DNA of 64,000 bases. Origin: Dryas octopetala (taxonomy: Eukaryota > Streptophyta > Magnoliopsida > Rosales > Rosaceae). The position numbers and the translations under genes were made by a program. Of this stretch, positions 1 to 12,823 are shown piece by piece. The stretch's first letter is position 1. Every line of letters begins with the position of its first letter. The stretch lies in the NCBI GenBank assembly GCA_963921425.1, contig OY992833.1, positions 21,599,454-21,663,453 of the forward strand. The letters run 5' to 3'. The notes beneath the pieces were generated by a model, which was given only the letters and a program-made list of their open reading frames with translations, ran no database searches and had not been told where the DNA came from.

Positions 1-470
1 TTAAAACAAGAGGTACTAGCATGCACAATTTTTCTTTTTACCTCACCTGTCTTGCCCTTCAATTATCCTTTTGCTACTATGGGTAAGATTATATGTAAAC
101 ATTGTGGAACCTATAAGAATCAAAACTGGCAAAGTTCGAATGGTTTTTTTTTTGGTAAAATGGGGACAGTTTGAATGGTTTAAAATAACTAATTAATTCT
201 CCAGGAGGGAGACAAGCAGAGATATTCTATGGAATAGAGGGGCAGTATACTGTATCTAAGGAAGGGTTGGCTCCACCTAAAAAGGATATTTAAATTATTA
301 AAAATGGTCCCCTGAATATATTATATGCTGCAGATTCAAAGAAGGGGCCCACAGCTAAAATAGGATGCATGCAGAGCATTTACTTGACATGAGTCCAATC
401 CAACCTTTCCCCAGGAACATTCTGATAGAAACAGCATAAATAACGCACAGTATGAAGTAGTAAATTATAC

Positions 471-3400
471 CTCTAATATTACTATCCATTGCTTTATTGC
501 CCAAACCCTCCAAGCGGCCATCTTTACTCCTTCCTGTAACTGTATTATGAATTATCACCATGGGCGGCCACATAATCAGATCATCCATATTTGCTGCTGC
601 TTCATCAGCAGAAAGGAACTGATATGCCTTTGAGTTATCAGGAGGCTTCAAGTAGTCCCACCCCATTAATGCACACAAGGCCTTGTGTAAGCCCAAGTGA
701 TCCACACGCACACGCATGTCAGCACTATCTGAGTCGTAACAGTGCATGATGAGACTATGCATATCTGGAAAATCTTTAGAAGACCTGAAATTATGCATAT
801 CAAGGGAATTGAACATTGTATTTCAGGTTTACCTCTCAGAGAGCATTATGACCCTATAAGTTTGAACTCAAAAAGGGGAATGAAGAATATGCATTTACCA
901 GGAATATTCTAATGAGTTCATATCATCATATGCAAGGATTCATTTTCATAGTCTCATAAAATGATATCACCTTGGTATTTTCACTTAATGTAAGACCCTA
1001 ACACAAGGTAAATGATTTAAAACAGAAAAAGGGAAAATTTTGTTTGCTTGGGACATGCACAAATAAATGTAAGCACAAGCCTATCCAACATCAGAAAAAC
1101 AACTACCATTGTTTTCATTAGCAGCACATTCTTTCATTTGCAACGATTGGACGACATATTGAAGCACCATCCATATGAAAAAAATCATGTATTGGTGTAA
1201 TTACTGCAAATAAGGAGCCAACAAATGTATCTATTGTAACTAGTGCAAACTAAATTCTTCAACACCGCAACACAAAAGGGTCAGTTTTAACCACATTGGC
1301 GGATGCAATTCCACTACAATGCAGAAAATTTCAAGGAGAAAACAAGTAAAAAATAAACGTCAGCGGCAAAGGAGGGCTTAGGTTCCACACCCTCCTAGTC
1401 AAACATCAAAGCAGAAATCCAAAATTTTTTCATATAAACCTTAGGTAAGCAAAGTTGGCCTCTAAAGCTTTGCTGAAATACTTTTGGAGGTTACCACTAA
1501 TCTCTATCACACAAACTAGGTCAACTGAACCACAAACCTACAAAGGTTTCAATTCAAAAGGAAGAGAAGCATAGTGATCTCAAGAAGAGAGGAGCCCTCC
1601 TGGATCCTATGAGTGAATGGAAAGTTGGATCTCACCTGAATTGCCCCGATATCCTCCTGAGGAAAAGTTTGGTTTCAAACCCTGTTTACTTTAAAAGCCA
1701 GGGGAGAAATAAATACAAACTAATATCCCGGGTCTTTACATTAATATTATTTCCACCTACAAAAATTTGTCTCTTTGACTCATACACGCAGGAAGTCCAA
1801 GTGTTCTAGTAAGTTAATCATGTGGGATGATTCATGCAAAGTGATGGCATGCGGTCTAGGATTAAAATTATAAAGGAGCAAAGGAGGCAGAGGTAGTACA
1901 CCGAATGGCAAAGAGAGCCGGCTAGGCAGGGGTTCTTGTAAAGTTCACACAAGAAACATGACGCTGCAAATAAGTCAAACTTGAATAATGCAAAGCTAAG
2001 AGCAAGAAATGTCAAGTTGTCAACTTATTGAAGAGGAACGGTGGAAATAAGAGTAAAGCAACAAAGACATCACCCATGAAATTCATGAACAAGCATCTAC
2101 TAAATTCCTATTAATATAAAAGCTGCAAGCGAGAATATAAGAAACAAAGCAAATGAGTATAAAGATTGTAGAGATTCCACAGTGAGAATCAGTATCATTT
2201 GTTTCTACAAGAAAAGTCAACATGCTAATCAGCTTCAATTGCCTGTGGCTTATGGGTGAAAGTTCACAAATCACAAACTCAAGACCAATCATTAAAAATG
2301 GAATGGTTCACAATTCAGATTCCAGACAGAACTCAGAAGTCAACAAGGATAAACCAATCAGAACCAATCAGCAACAAAATATACAGAGGCATCTAATTTT
2401 GTTAAGTAAAAAGGAAATATACATATGCAATACTTACTAATAAAATAAACTTAAACGCATTATAACTAAATCCCTGTCTTTCACATTTCCAGACTCTGTC
2501 TAGCAATGACGGGAAAGAATGCATGAAAATTGAAAAGGGAAGTTACTGTACACATTGTGTAAGTGTAACCAATGCCAATCAACTAAGCACAATTTTATTT
2601 ATAACAAAGGACAGAAACTGACCAAACAAGTTTCTACACTGATATACCATGAATGAAATTCAAAATAAAGCTTTTTTAAACCACCGAAATCCTACTAAAC
2701 ACCAAGCACAGATAAGTAATCTTTTCATACATATTCCAGCAAGAAATAAATCGTATTTGCAACAATTTCAAACTACAAAAGACTTAATCGAAAAACTTAG
2801 CCTCTAGACTTCAACAGCTCATAAACGAAGAGCTTATTGGCTTATTGCCTTTTTTGAAACAAGTTAGATAGCACTTGTAAGTTAAAAAACTAACATTGAA
2901 CCATAAACACACAAACACATTTTACAACAATCTAAAAGAAGTGTATAGACAACCAACCCTCTAATGGAAATAAAACACAAAGATCAAATTCAATGCCCAC
3001 ATCCTACTTCCATTCAATTGCACTGAATAATGGCCTGTAAGTTGGGATGGGCTGATACTTGACCAAGTCCAATATATTTCTAATGACCAAGCTCAGTCCA
3101 TCCAAATTGTAGCCTGGCCAGACCATGTTCAATAATACCAAAAGGCAAGCTCATCTCAAATCAACTCTTGCCAGACAAACCAGGTTTTTTCAGCTACCAT
3201 CTAACTAATGGTCCTTAAATCTTACAAATATGGCAACCTTATATTACCAAAGCTAAAGGAATAATAAGAAACCACCTTTACCATCGAAGAATACAAGAAA
3301 TATTGGCATTTACTGAAAGTAATGATGTAAATACAAATAATACAGCCCTTCTTACATAATAAGTAAAGGACTGGTGATACTCCGATCACCGTTGGAGTCC

Positions 3401-6162
3401 AGATTTCTAAAGGAAATCCAAGAAAAGCCTAATATACAAAGAAAACAATAGATATTTACACAAAGATTATTTATTTTGTAAATAGAAAATAATACAGTTC
3501 CTCTTACATAATAAGCAGCAGACTGGTGATACTCCAAACATTCTTGGAGATTATATTTAAAAACCTAATACACTAAGACTCTTCCTCCTAACCACACATT
3601 TAGAATTTCCACAGTACATCTAGGAAAGACTTTAATGTTCCTATAAAACACCGATGATTCTTTTCACATTTCTCAGTATTCTCACACTGTTCCTATAAAA
3701 TTAAAAAAAAGTATTATCACAGCCCAATAATTATATTACAAGAAATCGAACAAACTCTTTGCATCAAATGCCAACACAAACGTTAAACAAGGTGCCTACC
3801 AATCCAATAAGAAGATTATATAGAAAAGAAAGCATCAGTAGTGTAAGCAAATAAGACATGTATTAATCAAGACAACTGATTAACTAGGAAACAGAAACCC
3901 ACTAAAGCTTTCTAATTTGACTAAATATATTTGTTGAATTCTTGACATGGCCTTGCAGTCACCAAAGCCAAATAAGCAGAAAATGCAATGAAAGCACATT
4001 TTCCCATAATACTGCTTATCAAAAGATAGCCTAACTTATCAAACAATAGCCTAAATCATCCAGACCGAAAAAAAAAATAGCCTAACTTATCAAACAAATG
4101 AGACAATTAACTTATGGGAATCAATGTAAGTCAGCTATATAGAGTTCTAAGAGATGATACAATAGATTCTACAATTAACTCCCAGTTTCATACGCTCACA
4201 ACCAAGAAATATGAAATTAGAACCTCCTTGGAGATACACTTTAAACAGCTACCACCATACAACAAGCTGTAGCTTAGCCACTGAGGCAGTAAGCATGCTT
4301 TCAGAAACCTACAATCAACTCTCATATAAAACAAAGTGGGATTCTGCACTTTCCCTTGAAAAGGGGACTCTGCTCTTCATTATCCACCGAAAGTGAAGCG
4401 TCTTTTCCTTAAAGCTTAATATATTTGCTGGAAAGTGCAACCAATAAGGAAATAAAACTTCCTTATCCTATTTAATCCTTAAGCTAAAAGAGATACGGAA
4501 ACAAAGACTTCCACACCAAAGTAAACTTTTCAGTAATAAATTAAGAGATAGCCCCTTCCATTATGACAAATATAAGAGAACAAGCAAAAAAAAATAAAAC
4601 AAGTTAGATTCACAACCACCACATAACACAAAGTGCGTGCCCGTGTGCACACATGGCTAGAGCATTAGATGGAAAGCACCATATCCTAGAAGATTACAGA
4701 TAAATTGCACACAAAGACAGAGCAACACATAGTTATCCTGAAACTTCACCTAAACTTGACCAACATTGTGTTAACAACAACAAGAATAGCATTATATACA
4801 ACTTAAATTTCTTTAAAAAACAAAAACCAAAAAAAAAAAAACTCACTATTGTTACCTATGTGGACAATATTTGACCTCTCTGCTTTATGCTATTACTTTA
4901 TTAGGCATCCTTATCACTTAAAACATCAAAACTCCCTCCCTTGCTCCCTTCTTCCCTCCATACTCCTTCAAAACGTATGCACTATAAGTACCACACCCAA
5001 TAGGCCAATAGATGATACTATCAATACATGGCAAGGGGGAATGTACATGACACAGTTCGTACAATTCATTCATGTCCACTTATCCTAAACTTTAACAGCT
5101 AGAAGAGCTTGTTGCCTATGTACCCACTCTAAAACAAAGATGCCCAAAACAATGTAACAAACATTCTATCATTAACAATGAGCATATAAAGAGAGCAAAC
5201 TTTAAAGTAGCAAACTTTAAAGAGAGCAAATAATTTGTATGAGACCTGTTACAAGCAAGACAATGAAGGGGCGCATTCCTCCCATCCTCCAAGTAAATCT
5301 TCCTCAGCGCCGCATTCTCATTGGTTAGCTTCACAAAGTGAAGGAATGCCTTCTTTAACGCGCTCTGATCAACTTGATGATGCTTAAGCTTCACATTTTC
5401 ACCACCACCTTGCCTATAACCCACATTACTCTCATAACCCCCACCACCAATCCTCATGTACTTGGCAGCCCTCTGCTCATCACCACCTTGCTTAAAGGGG
5501 CTGCTCGTTCCCGCCAGAAACTCGCCGCCGGGACCCACCACCGGAAACCTATTGGGATTCGCATACTGCATAAACTGCTGCTGCTGCCGGCGCTTCGCGA
5601 GTTCTTCTGCTGCTGCTGCTTTATCCCTCTGCTCCTCTTCTTCGCCGTACTTCCTCTTCGCCGACACTTCTGCCGGCCCACCAAGCCCAAGCGAGTTCCA
5701 GTAATCCGGGGCGGGAGGCCCACCAGGCCCAAAAGGCAAGAACCGACCGGCAGGGTCCACATGCGGAGGGAAGTCCTGGTAATCTGGCGGGAGAGCAAAA
5801 TACGATCGAACGCTACCGTCAGCGAGGACAATTGTGCGGCGCTCGAGCATGTGAAAGCCATAGACGGGCGGAGGCGGTGGGCCGAAGGAGGCTGGGTCGG
5901 GGAAGGGAAAGGATGGTGCTCCAGGAGAGGGGGCGGTTGGGTGCTTGGGATTGGCCGGGCTCGAGGTTGGGCCGGGTCTGGGGGATGGACCGGTTGTAGG
6001 CTTGGCGGGTTTTGGGTCGGGTGGGTTATTGTTTTTGGTGGTGGTGGTGGTGGTGGCGGCGATAGTGGGTGAGGATTCCCAGCGAGATTTGCGGTTGGAG
6101 GCTGAGGAAGAAGAAGATGGCTTGTGGAGTGGGCCCTTGGAATGGGTACCTCCGCCGGCCAT
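471..6162 (-). CDS. XS-domain protein with C2H2-like zinc finger (partial, 3' end beyond window)
   Basis: Two exons are visible, 6162-5246 and 784-471. The junction is in frame (AAC-AG|G-TCT) with consensus GT and AG. The N-terminal ~210 residues are low complexity, rich in Pro, Ser and Thr, followed by a Gln/Glu/Lys stretch. A conserved block (HFVKLTNENAALRKIYLEDG) comes next, then C-L-A-C and, after the junction, H-S-L-I-M-H, a C2H2-like finger. The second exon carries an XS domain (GLHKALCALMGWDYLKPP, then WPPMVIIHNT), the fold found in SGS3-type RNA-binding proteins. A donor GT follows at 470-469, so the rest of the XS domain lies left of base 1. I prefer the ATG at 6162 (AAGATGG context); an in-frame ATG at 6186 would add eight residues. 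A role in RNA binding or silencing is inferred from the family only. The protein is not SGS3 itself, since no coiled-coil XH region is visible here. Confidence 0.85.
785..5245 (-). other. 4.46-kb intron of the XS-domain gene
   Basis: This stretch lies between the two XS-gene exons. It begins (minus strand) with GTCTCA at 5245 and ends with TTTCAG at 785. It is AT-rich and shows no coding segment I can recognise on either strand. It contains an imperfect direct repeat of about 50 bp at ~3338-3397 and ~3488-3545 (shared core CTGGTGATACTCC), and a short duplicated TAGCCTAACTTATCAAACAA motif at ~4028 and ~4077. Such length is unusual next to the other introns of this window, mostly 80-1000 bp, and suggests old insertions. 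No intact transposon ends were found. Confidence 0.75.
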
Positions 6163-6389
6163 CTTCAGGTTTGGGGTTTCGGACAAAATGAATAATGGTG
6201 ATGATATTTAGGAGAACAAGTACAGCATTAAGTATACTCCTGCTGGAGAGAAGAGGAACGAAGATGATGGTTGGAGTTTGGGAAAAGTTGGAAAAAGGTC
6301 GGACGTCAGAGACTCGAAGCTGGACAGGTTTTGCATATCTGGGCCTTAGATGTTAATACAAGCCCAATTGGTGACTTCCACAAGGGAGG

Positions 6390-6990
6390 CTATTCAGACT
6401 ACCCAAAACCACTCAGTTGACCACCCCTTTAACTTGTTGCCCATTTTTTCCTATTTTGCCCCTGCATAAAAACTTATTTCTCCAATTTTGGCCGGCCACC
6501 CCTCTCCGCTGTCAGCGCAACCCCACCCCTCCCCTTTCGCCAGTCAACCCCACCCCTCCCCATCGCCGGCGCGACCCATCTCTCTTCTCTCCTTTTCTTC
6601 CCTCTCTCTCCCTTCTCTCTGCCTCCCTCCCTCACCGGACCACCATGGGTGCCCAACGTGACCCCCGATCTGGAGATCTATGGAGTCCCACTGGCCACCC
6701 ATGGTGGTTCGGTGAAGGAGGGAGGCAGAGAGGGGAGAGAGAAGGAAGACTGCAGAGAGAGAGAGAAGGGAGATCGGGGTGGGTGAGTCGCGCCGACGAT
6801 GGAGAGGGGTGGGGTCGACCGGCGAAAGGGAGGGGTGGGGTCGCGCGGTGGGGCCCTCGTGGGGTTGCGCCAGCGGCGGGGAGGGGTGGTCGGCCAAAAT
6901 TGAAAAACTGAGTTTTTTTTTATGCAGGGGCAAAATGGGACAAAAATTTGAGGGGATGGTCAACACAGTGGTTTTAGGTGGTCTGAATAG
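6390..6990. mobile_element. Foldback (long inverted repeat) element upstream of the XS gene
   Basis: The left end (GGCTATTCAGACTACC at 6389) is mirrored by the right end (GGTGGTCTGAATAGCC ending ~6992). The match continues inward for about 260 bases on each side: the GCCCCTGCATAAAAA block, the AATTTTGGCCG block and the GC-rich CAACCCCACCCCTCCCC block all recur in reverse complement. The arms meet around two inverted CCATGGGTG/CACCCATGG copies at ~6643 and ~6697. A run of about 18 C (6991-7008) abuts the right end. No target-site duplication could be found, partly because of that C run. It lies 230-830 bp upstream of the XS start codon. It resembles non-autonomous foldback DNA transposons; the superfamily is not assignable by eye. 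Confidence 0.75.
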
Positions 6991-7832
6991 CCCCCCCCCC
7001 CCCCCCCCTCCCCCTTCCTTTAATTCAATGAGCAAGTTTTTCTTAACTAGGGGCATAAAATGAAAATTTTTTCCTTTTTGTTTTAGAGAATGGAATTTGA
7101 TTATTTATTAGAAAAATAGAATTATAGTAGGAAATTGAAAACCCAAGCACCAAGCTCAAAGTTTGGTGTTTGAGATCAAAAGTTTGAGAGAATGGGACAT
7201 GGATATTGGCCATATGGGGAATCTCATAATGAGGTGAGCCTCAAACATTGTGTATTTCACCTCAAATGCGAAAGGATACCCCATAAGACATTCCCATTGA
7301 AGCCAGATCCCGACGTTTGAGGTCCAACATCCAAGGTTCAAGATCTAAGTCCAAATGCAAGTGCAACAATCCAATGGTGGTGGTAAGGAAGATCATATTA
7401 TAAATTTTTTACTACACTGAACTTTCATTGTTTGGAGGTTGAGGCGACAAGCATTTTAGCTTTTCGCACCAAAAGATGCAATAGTAATTTGAAACATGCC
7501 TGCCAAAACCATTTATACTTGGTTTCGATTTGAATTACACATCTCAATTAAAAAGCATAAAAGAACGGCGTCGCAATTAACAATCTCAAATTCCAAAAAG
7601 ATAACTGAGAGAACACTAATAAGTAATATAAATGGTCAAATTCCATTGCATGACATACTATCCTCAAACACCAAGACCAAGCAGTCAGAAGGAAAAAAAA
7701 GACAACTAGACATACTGCATGAATCCATCAAAACTGACGTAGATTGAGGGTGCTAAACTAAAGGGGTATCTTAAAAAGTAAAACAAAATGCGCAACATGA
7801 CATGCAAGAAAGCCCGAACAAATGTTTTTTCC
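6991..7832. other. Intergenic stretch between the foldback element and RPS18
   Basis: It starts with a poly-C run (about 18 C) followed by T/C-rich sequence, then unremarkable AT-rich DNA. The last few hundred bases (to 7832) should include the RPS18 3' UTR, which reads right to left. Small open frames on both strands have no recognisable content. Confidence 0.5.
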
Positions 7833-9807
<1,975 letters not shown>

Positions 9808-9817
9808 GGCTACAGCC

Positions 9818-9826
9818 TTAGGGTTT
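9818..9826 (-). promoter_or_regulatory. telo-box (AAACCCTAA) in the RPS18 leader
   Basis: On the minus strand AAACCCTAA lies 10 bp before the RPS18 ATG. Telo-boxes near the start of transcription are typical of plant ribosomal-protein and translation-factor genes. The match is exact; its activity is inferred. Confidence 0.6.
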
Positions 9827-9936
9827 GGCTTTTGCTCTCTCTCTCTGACTCTGCGTGTGTATGTGTGTGTGCGCGCCGGGTGAAGGAGGGTAGAAGACGA
9901 TGGCTTTAAAAGGGTTGATTTGGAGGAATTTGCTAA

Positions 9937-9951
9937 AGCCCAAAACCCTAG
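9937..9951. promoter_or_regulatory. site II element next to a telo-box in the RPS18 promoter
   Basis: AGCCCA (TGGGCT on the minus strand; site II, TGGGCY, bound by TCP factors in known examples) is followed directly by AAACCCTAG on the plus strand. The pair lies about 130 bp upstream of the RPS18 ATG. Known plant ribosomal-protein promoters combine these two motifs. The divergent PSB27-H2 gene starts 640 bp to the right, so the pair could serve both genes. Confidence 0.55.
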
Positions 9952-10587
9952 ATGGCAATTATAAGGTGCGGCAGATACCTACGTGTAGAATTTATTTGAT
10001 GATGTGATAACCGTTGATCTAATTGCATGTGGGGTCTCAGCATAAGTATAAGGGATAATAGTAAAATTCCATTTGTACCCACCACAAATAGTTGTCTTTC
10101 TAAAACTAAAGATGCCCTTCATTGTCTTTATTTCCGTGCCTCTTTGGATAAAATCCACGGCTCCAAAGATGATCAGAAACAGAAACCATTTGGAACCAAG
10201 AAGCAGAGGCAGAGATTGTACAAGAACATTTTCTCTAGGCGACCACCAAGTTGTTGAATCCCTTGTTCCGTTTCAAATAACAAGTAATTTCTTCTCTTGC
10301 TTACACCTCTCCAATTCTGAGCAACTATGATATGTAATTGACTAGTGTTATTTGAAGTATATCAGTAAACAGGACTAAGTTGCTTTCTTTTATAATCATT
10401 TATGGCATTCTGAATTCATGAGTGTATACTGTGTTTTACTATTTTTTGTGATGGTGAAATTCTCAATTCTGTGTAAATGGGGTAGTAGCTGAGCACGATT
10501 CAAGAGATTGGTGCTGTTTTGATTACTTGGTTGCAGCTCATTTGTAGAATGCAATGGATATAGTTCCTGAGATTAATTGAAGAAAAA
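9952..10587. other. Divergent promoter and 5' leader region between RPS18 and PSB27-H2
   Basis: This interval separates two genes read outward. Short open frames at 10027-10257 and 10073-10330 do not splice in phase into the next gene and look like leader or spacer. A possible 5' UTR acceptor (TTTGTAG|AATGC) lies at 10546. Two short upstream ORFs follow, ATG at 10549 (4 codons) and ATG at 10554 (8 codons), both ending before the main ATG at 10588. Confidence 0.5.
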
Positions 10588-11749
10588 ATGGGTGTGCCTG
10601 CTCTTCTTGTAGCAAAGATATGTCCCCTTGTAATTTGCAGGTCAAGATCAACAGAGAATACCTTGAAACCTGCCAAAGAGTGTAAGCACCAAAATTTCTA
10701 ATGTCTTTTCTTTCTTCAGTGCCTGGAAGTTTCATACTTGTACTGTTTCTGTATCAAATTTTGTCTTCCTGAAGTTCTTCATGTACATAGAATCATTTCT
10801 TGAGGTTATGGTAGAAACAGATTGTGCTTTGTCATTTGTCCTAGAGTGGAAGTTTTCATGGTGAAAGGTTATTTGATCTAAATGGTTACCGAAAAATTCA
10901 CCCATCTACATTATTAACCTCTAAGCATATGGGTTACTCTTATGAGTTATGACCCACCCCATGTTCATTTTCTGTGTAATGCTTGTTGTGGTGTCTTCCT
11001 GGAAAGCTTGACTTGACCAGTCAGTACAAAAAAAGACTTCTTATGCTTCTCCCCTGATGCAGATACCTCATTACACATCTTTTCTCTTTTGACTGTTTTT
11101 TTGCAACATAACAGATAAAGTGCAATCCAGGTGTGTGCTACCCTCTCAAGAAGTTTCATCAAGTCGCCGTCATGTTGTAGCCTGTGCTGGTGCTTCAATT
11201 GTTATGATTCTAACCATTAACTACGGCTTAGCACCATCACCAATTCGGGCTGAAGATAAGTCGAATAGTGAAGAGGAAAAGGATGGAGTTTTGGGTGCCA
11301 TCAAATCACTGCTCGAACCTAATGCAAAAACAAAGTCCGGAAGAGTGTTGCCAAAGGCTTACTTGAAGTCAGCAAGAGAAGTTGTGAAGACACTGCGTGA
11401 ATCATTGAAGGAAGACCCCAAGGACAATGCTAAATTTAGACGTACTGCAGATGCAGCAAAGGAATCAATTCGAGAGTATTTGAGCAATTGGAAGGGACAA
11501 CAAACAGTGGCTCAAGAGGTATTCTTCTTCTTCTTTCTTGCTGTATCTCCTCAAATATTTAAATTAGTAAACTAATTACTAACAAGTCTAGTTTCTTGGC
11601 TTCCCTTGCAGGAATCTTATGTTGAGCTTGAAAAGGCAATAAGATCGTTGGCTGGCTTTTACTCAAAGGCAGGGCCATCTGCCCCATTGCCTGAAGCAGT
11701 TAAGTCTGAAATATTGAATGATTTGAATACAGCTGAAGAATTTTTATGA
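10588..11749 (+). CDS. PSB27-2: PSB27-H2 / LPA19-type photosystem II D1 C-terminal processing factor, chloroplast thylakoid lumen
   Basis: Exons 10588-10681, 11115-11518 and 11612-11749 chain in phase to 211 residues. I chose the ATG at 10588 because its frame runs through to the donor GTAAGC and joins the next exon in phase (GAG-T|AT-AAA). Residues 1-45 are basic and Ser-rich, as in a plastid transit peptide. R49-R50 is followed by a hydrophobic stretch (VVACAGASIVMILTINYGL) and P-I-R-A at 74-77, a Tat-type lumen-targeting signal. Residues ~90-205 form the Psb27 helical bundle (GVLGAIKSLLEP; LPKAYLKSAREVVKTLRESL; KDNAKFRRTADAAKES; GPSAPLPEAVKSEILNDLN). The family assists D1 precursor maturation during photosystem II assembly. 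The separate PSB27-H1 repair factor is less similar as far as I can judge. RPS18 lies divergently upstream and HISN5 convergently downstream. Confidence 0.9.
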
Positions 11750-12075
11750 GACATCAGCTTTTCTGAGGGCAGACAAGTATCTATTCCACCATTCAGTTTG
11801 GTGCAAGACATTAGCTTGTTTTAGGATGAGAAAAAGCTTCATTTTGGTGCCTCCATTCATTCTTCTAGTCTAAGAACCAACTTGAACTCACTTGTTGTCC
11901 AATATTCATATAGTGAAATTTGTTTGTTGACATTTTCTGCTCTCATTATTTACCTCGATGGATTTCTTATACACTTATTGGAGTTCTATTGTTTTCTTTT
12001 TGAAAACAAGAAAAAATCAAAAGAAAGTGAGAGACAAATTGTAGCAAGAAACAGAGCAAAGATATTTAAACGAAC
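11750..12075. other. 3' flank of PSB27-H2
   Basis: AT-rich sequence after the PSB27-H2 stop, presumably its 3' UTR and spacer. The small open frame at 11882-12082 has no recognisable content. It ends with the left copy of the target-site duplication of the next element. Confidence 0.45.
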
Positions 12076-12446
12076 GAGTTAATTAAACTTACACCCCCTG
12101 AGGTTTATCGTCTTTTCACATACACCTCTTAGAGTTTCAAAAATTACACATACACCCTCTGAGGTTTTAAAACTATTACATATAACCCCTACAAGAGAAA
12201 AAAAATAAATAAACAAAAAAGAAAATATTTGTATTGAGGTTGGACCTTACATTTTAAGTAATCTTATTAGGTCATTTAACCCCTTAGCATGCCTTTTTGC
12301 ATAATTTCTCATCATTTTTCGTCTCACTATAAGGGGTTATGTGCAACAATTTTGAAACCTCAGGGGGTGTATGTGTAATTGTTGAAACCCCAAAGGGTGT
12401 ATGTGAAAAGACGATAAACCTCAGGGGATGTAAGTATAATTAACTC
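12076..12446. mobile_element. 371-bp Mutator-like MITE with 10-bp target-site duplication
   Basis: The left end GAGTTAATTAAACTTACA pairs with the right end, whose reverse complement is GAGTTAATTATACTTACA. Similarity continues for more than 100 bases per arm (CCTGAGGTTTATCGTC and TTTTCACATACACC in both). TTAAACGAAC occurs immediately outside both ends (12066-12075 and 12447-12456), a perfect 10-bp repeat; 9-10-bp duplications with long TIRs are typical of Mutator-like elements. No coding capacity. It sits between the convergent 3' ends of PSB27-H2 and HISN5. Confidence 0.88.
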
Positions 12447-12823
12447 TTAAACGAACTTCTTTCAGGCAAGAGAAGGAAAGGCCATTTGCCACATCGAAAC
12501 CACCATATACTAAACAAGCATCTTAGTTCCCAGAACTTTTACAACAATGAGGAATAGCATATAAGAGTGTGATCAATATGAACATAATTTGAAAGATACC
12601 AAAATTATCATAAAAAAGTGATAAATAGGGACTTAATGGAAGTGACAAGTATGAAAGACTTGAAAGTAGATGAATCCTAATCTCCACCACATCTATCACT
12701 GTAACCATTAACACTCCAGCATCTGATCATAACTTGCTTTGTCTTAACATGGTGGAGCTTTGACTGACGATCATTTTAGAAAATGATGAGATACCATCAA
12801 ACTGAATTCCCTTGATGTATGCT

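Noticed and set aside
5374..6072. 232-codon open frame on the plus strand, plus several shorter overlapping ones
   Set aside because: It lies wholly inside the first XS exon on the opposite strand and is rich in Arg/Gly/Trp from the GC-rich Pro/Ser coding sequence. A shadow.
6417..7063. Open frames of up to 170 codons on both strands around the foldback
   Set aside because: They are produced by the inverted repeat and poly-C run; low-complexity Arg/Gly/Pro/Ser peptides with no recognisable domain.
10027..10330. Overlapping plus-strand frames as a first exon of PSB27-H2
   Set aside because: No donor there gives the phase needed by the next exon, whereas the ATG at 10588 continues openly to a good donor and into exon 2.
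10632..10641. TTTGCAG at 10640 as an acceptor for a PSB27-H2 exon
   Set aside because: The frame is already open through this point from the ATG at 10588, so no intron is needed.
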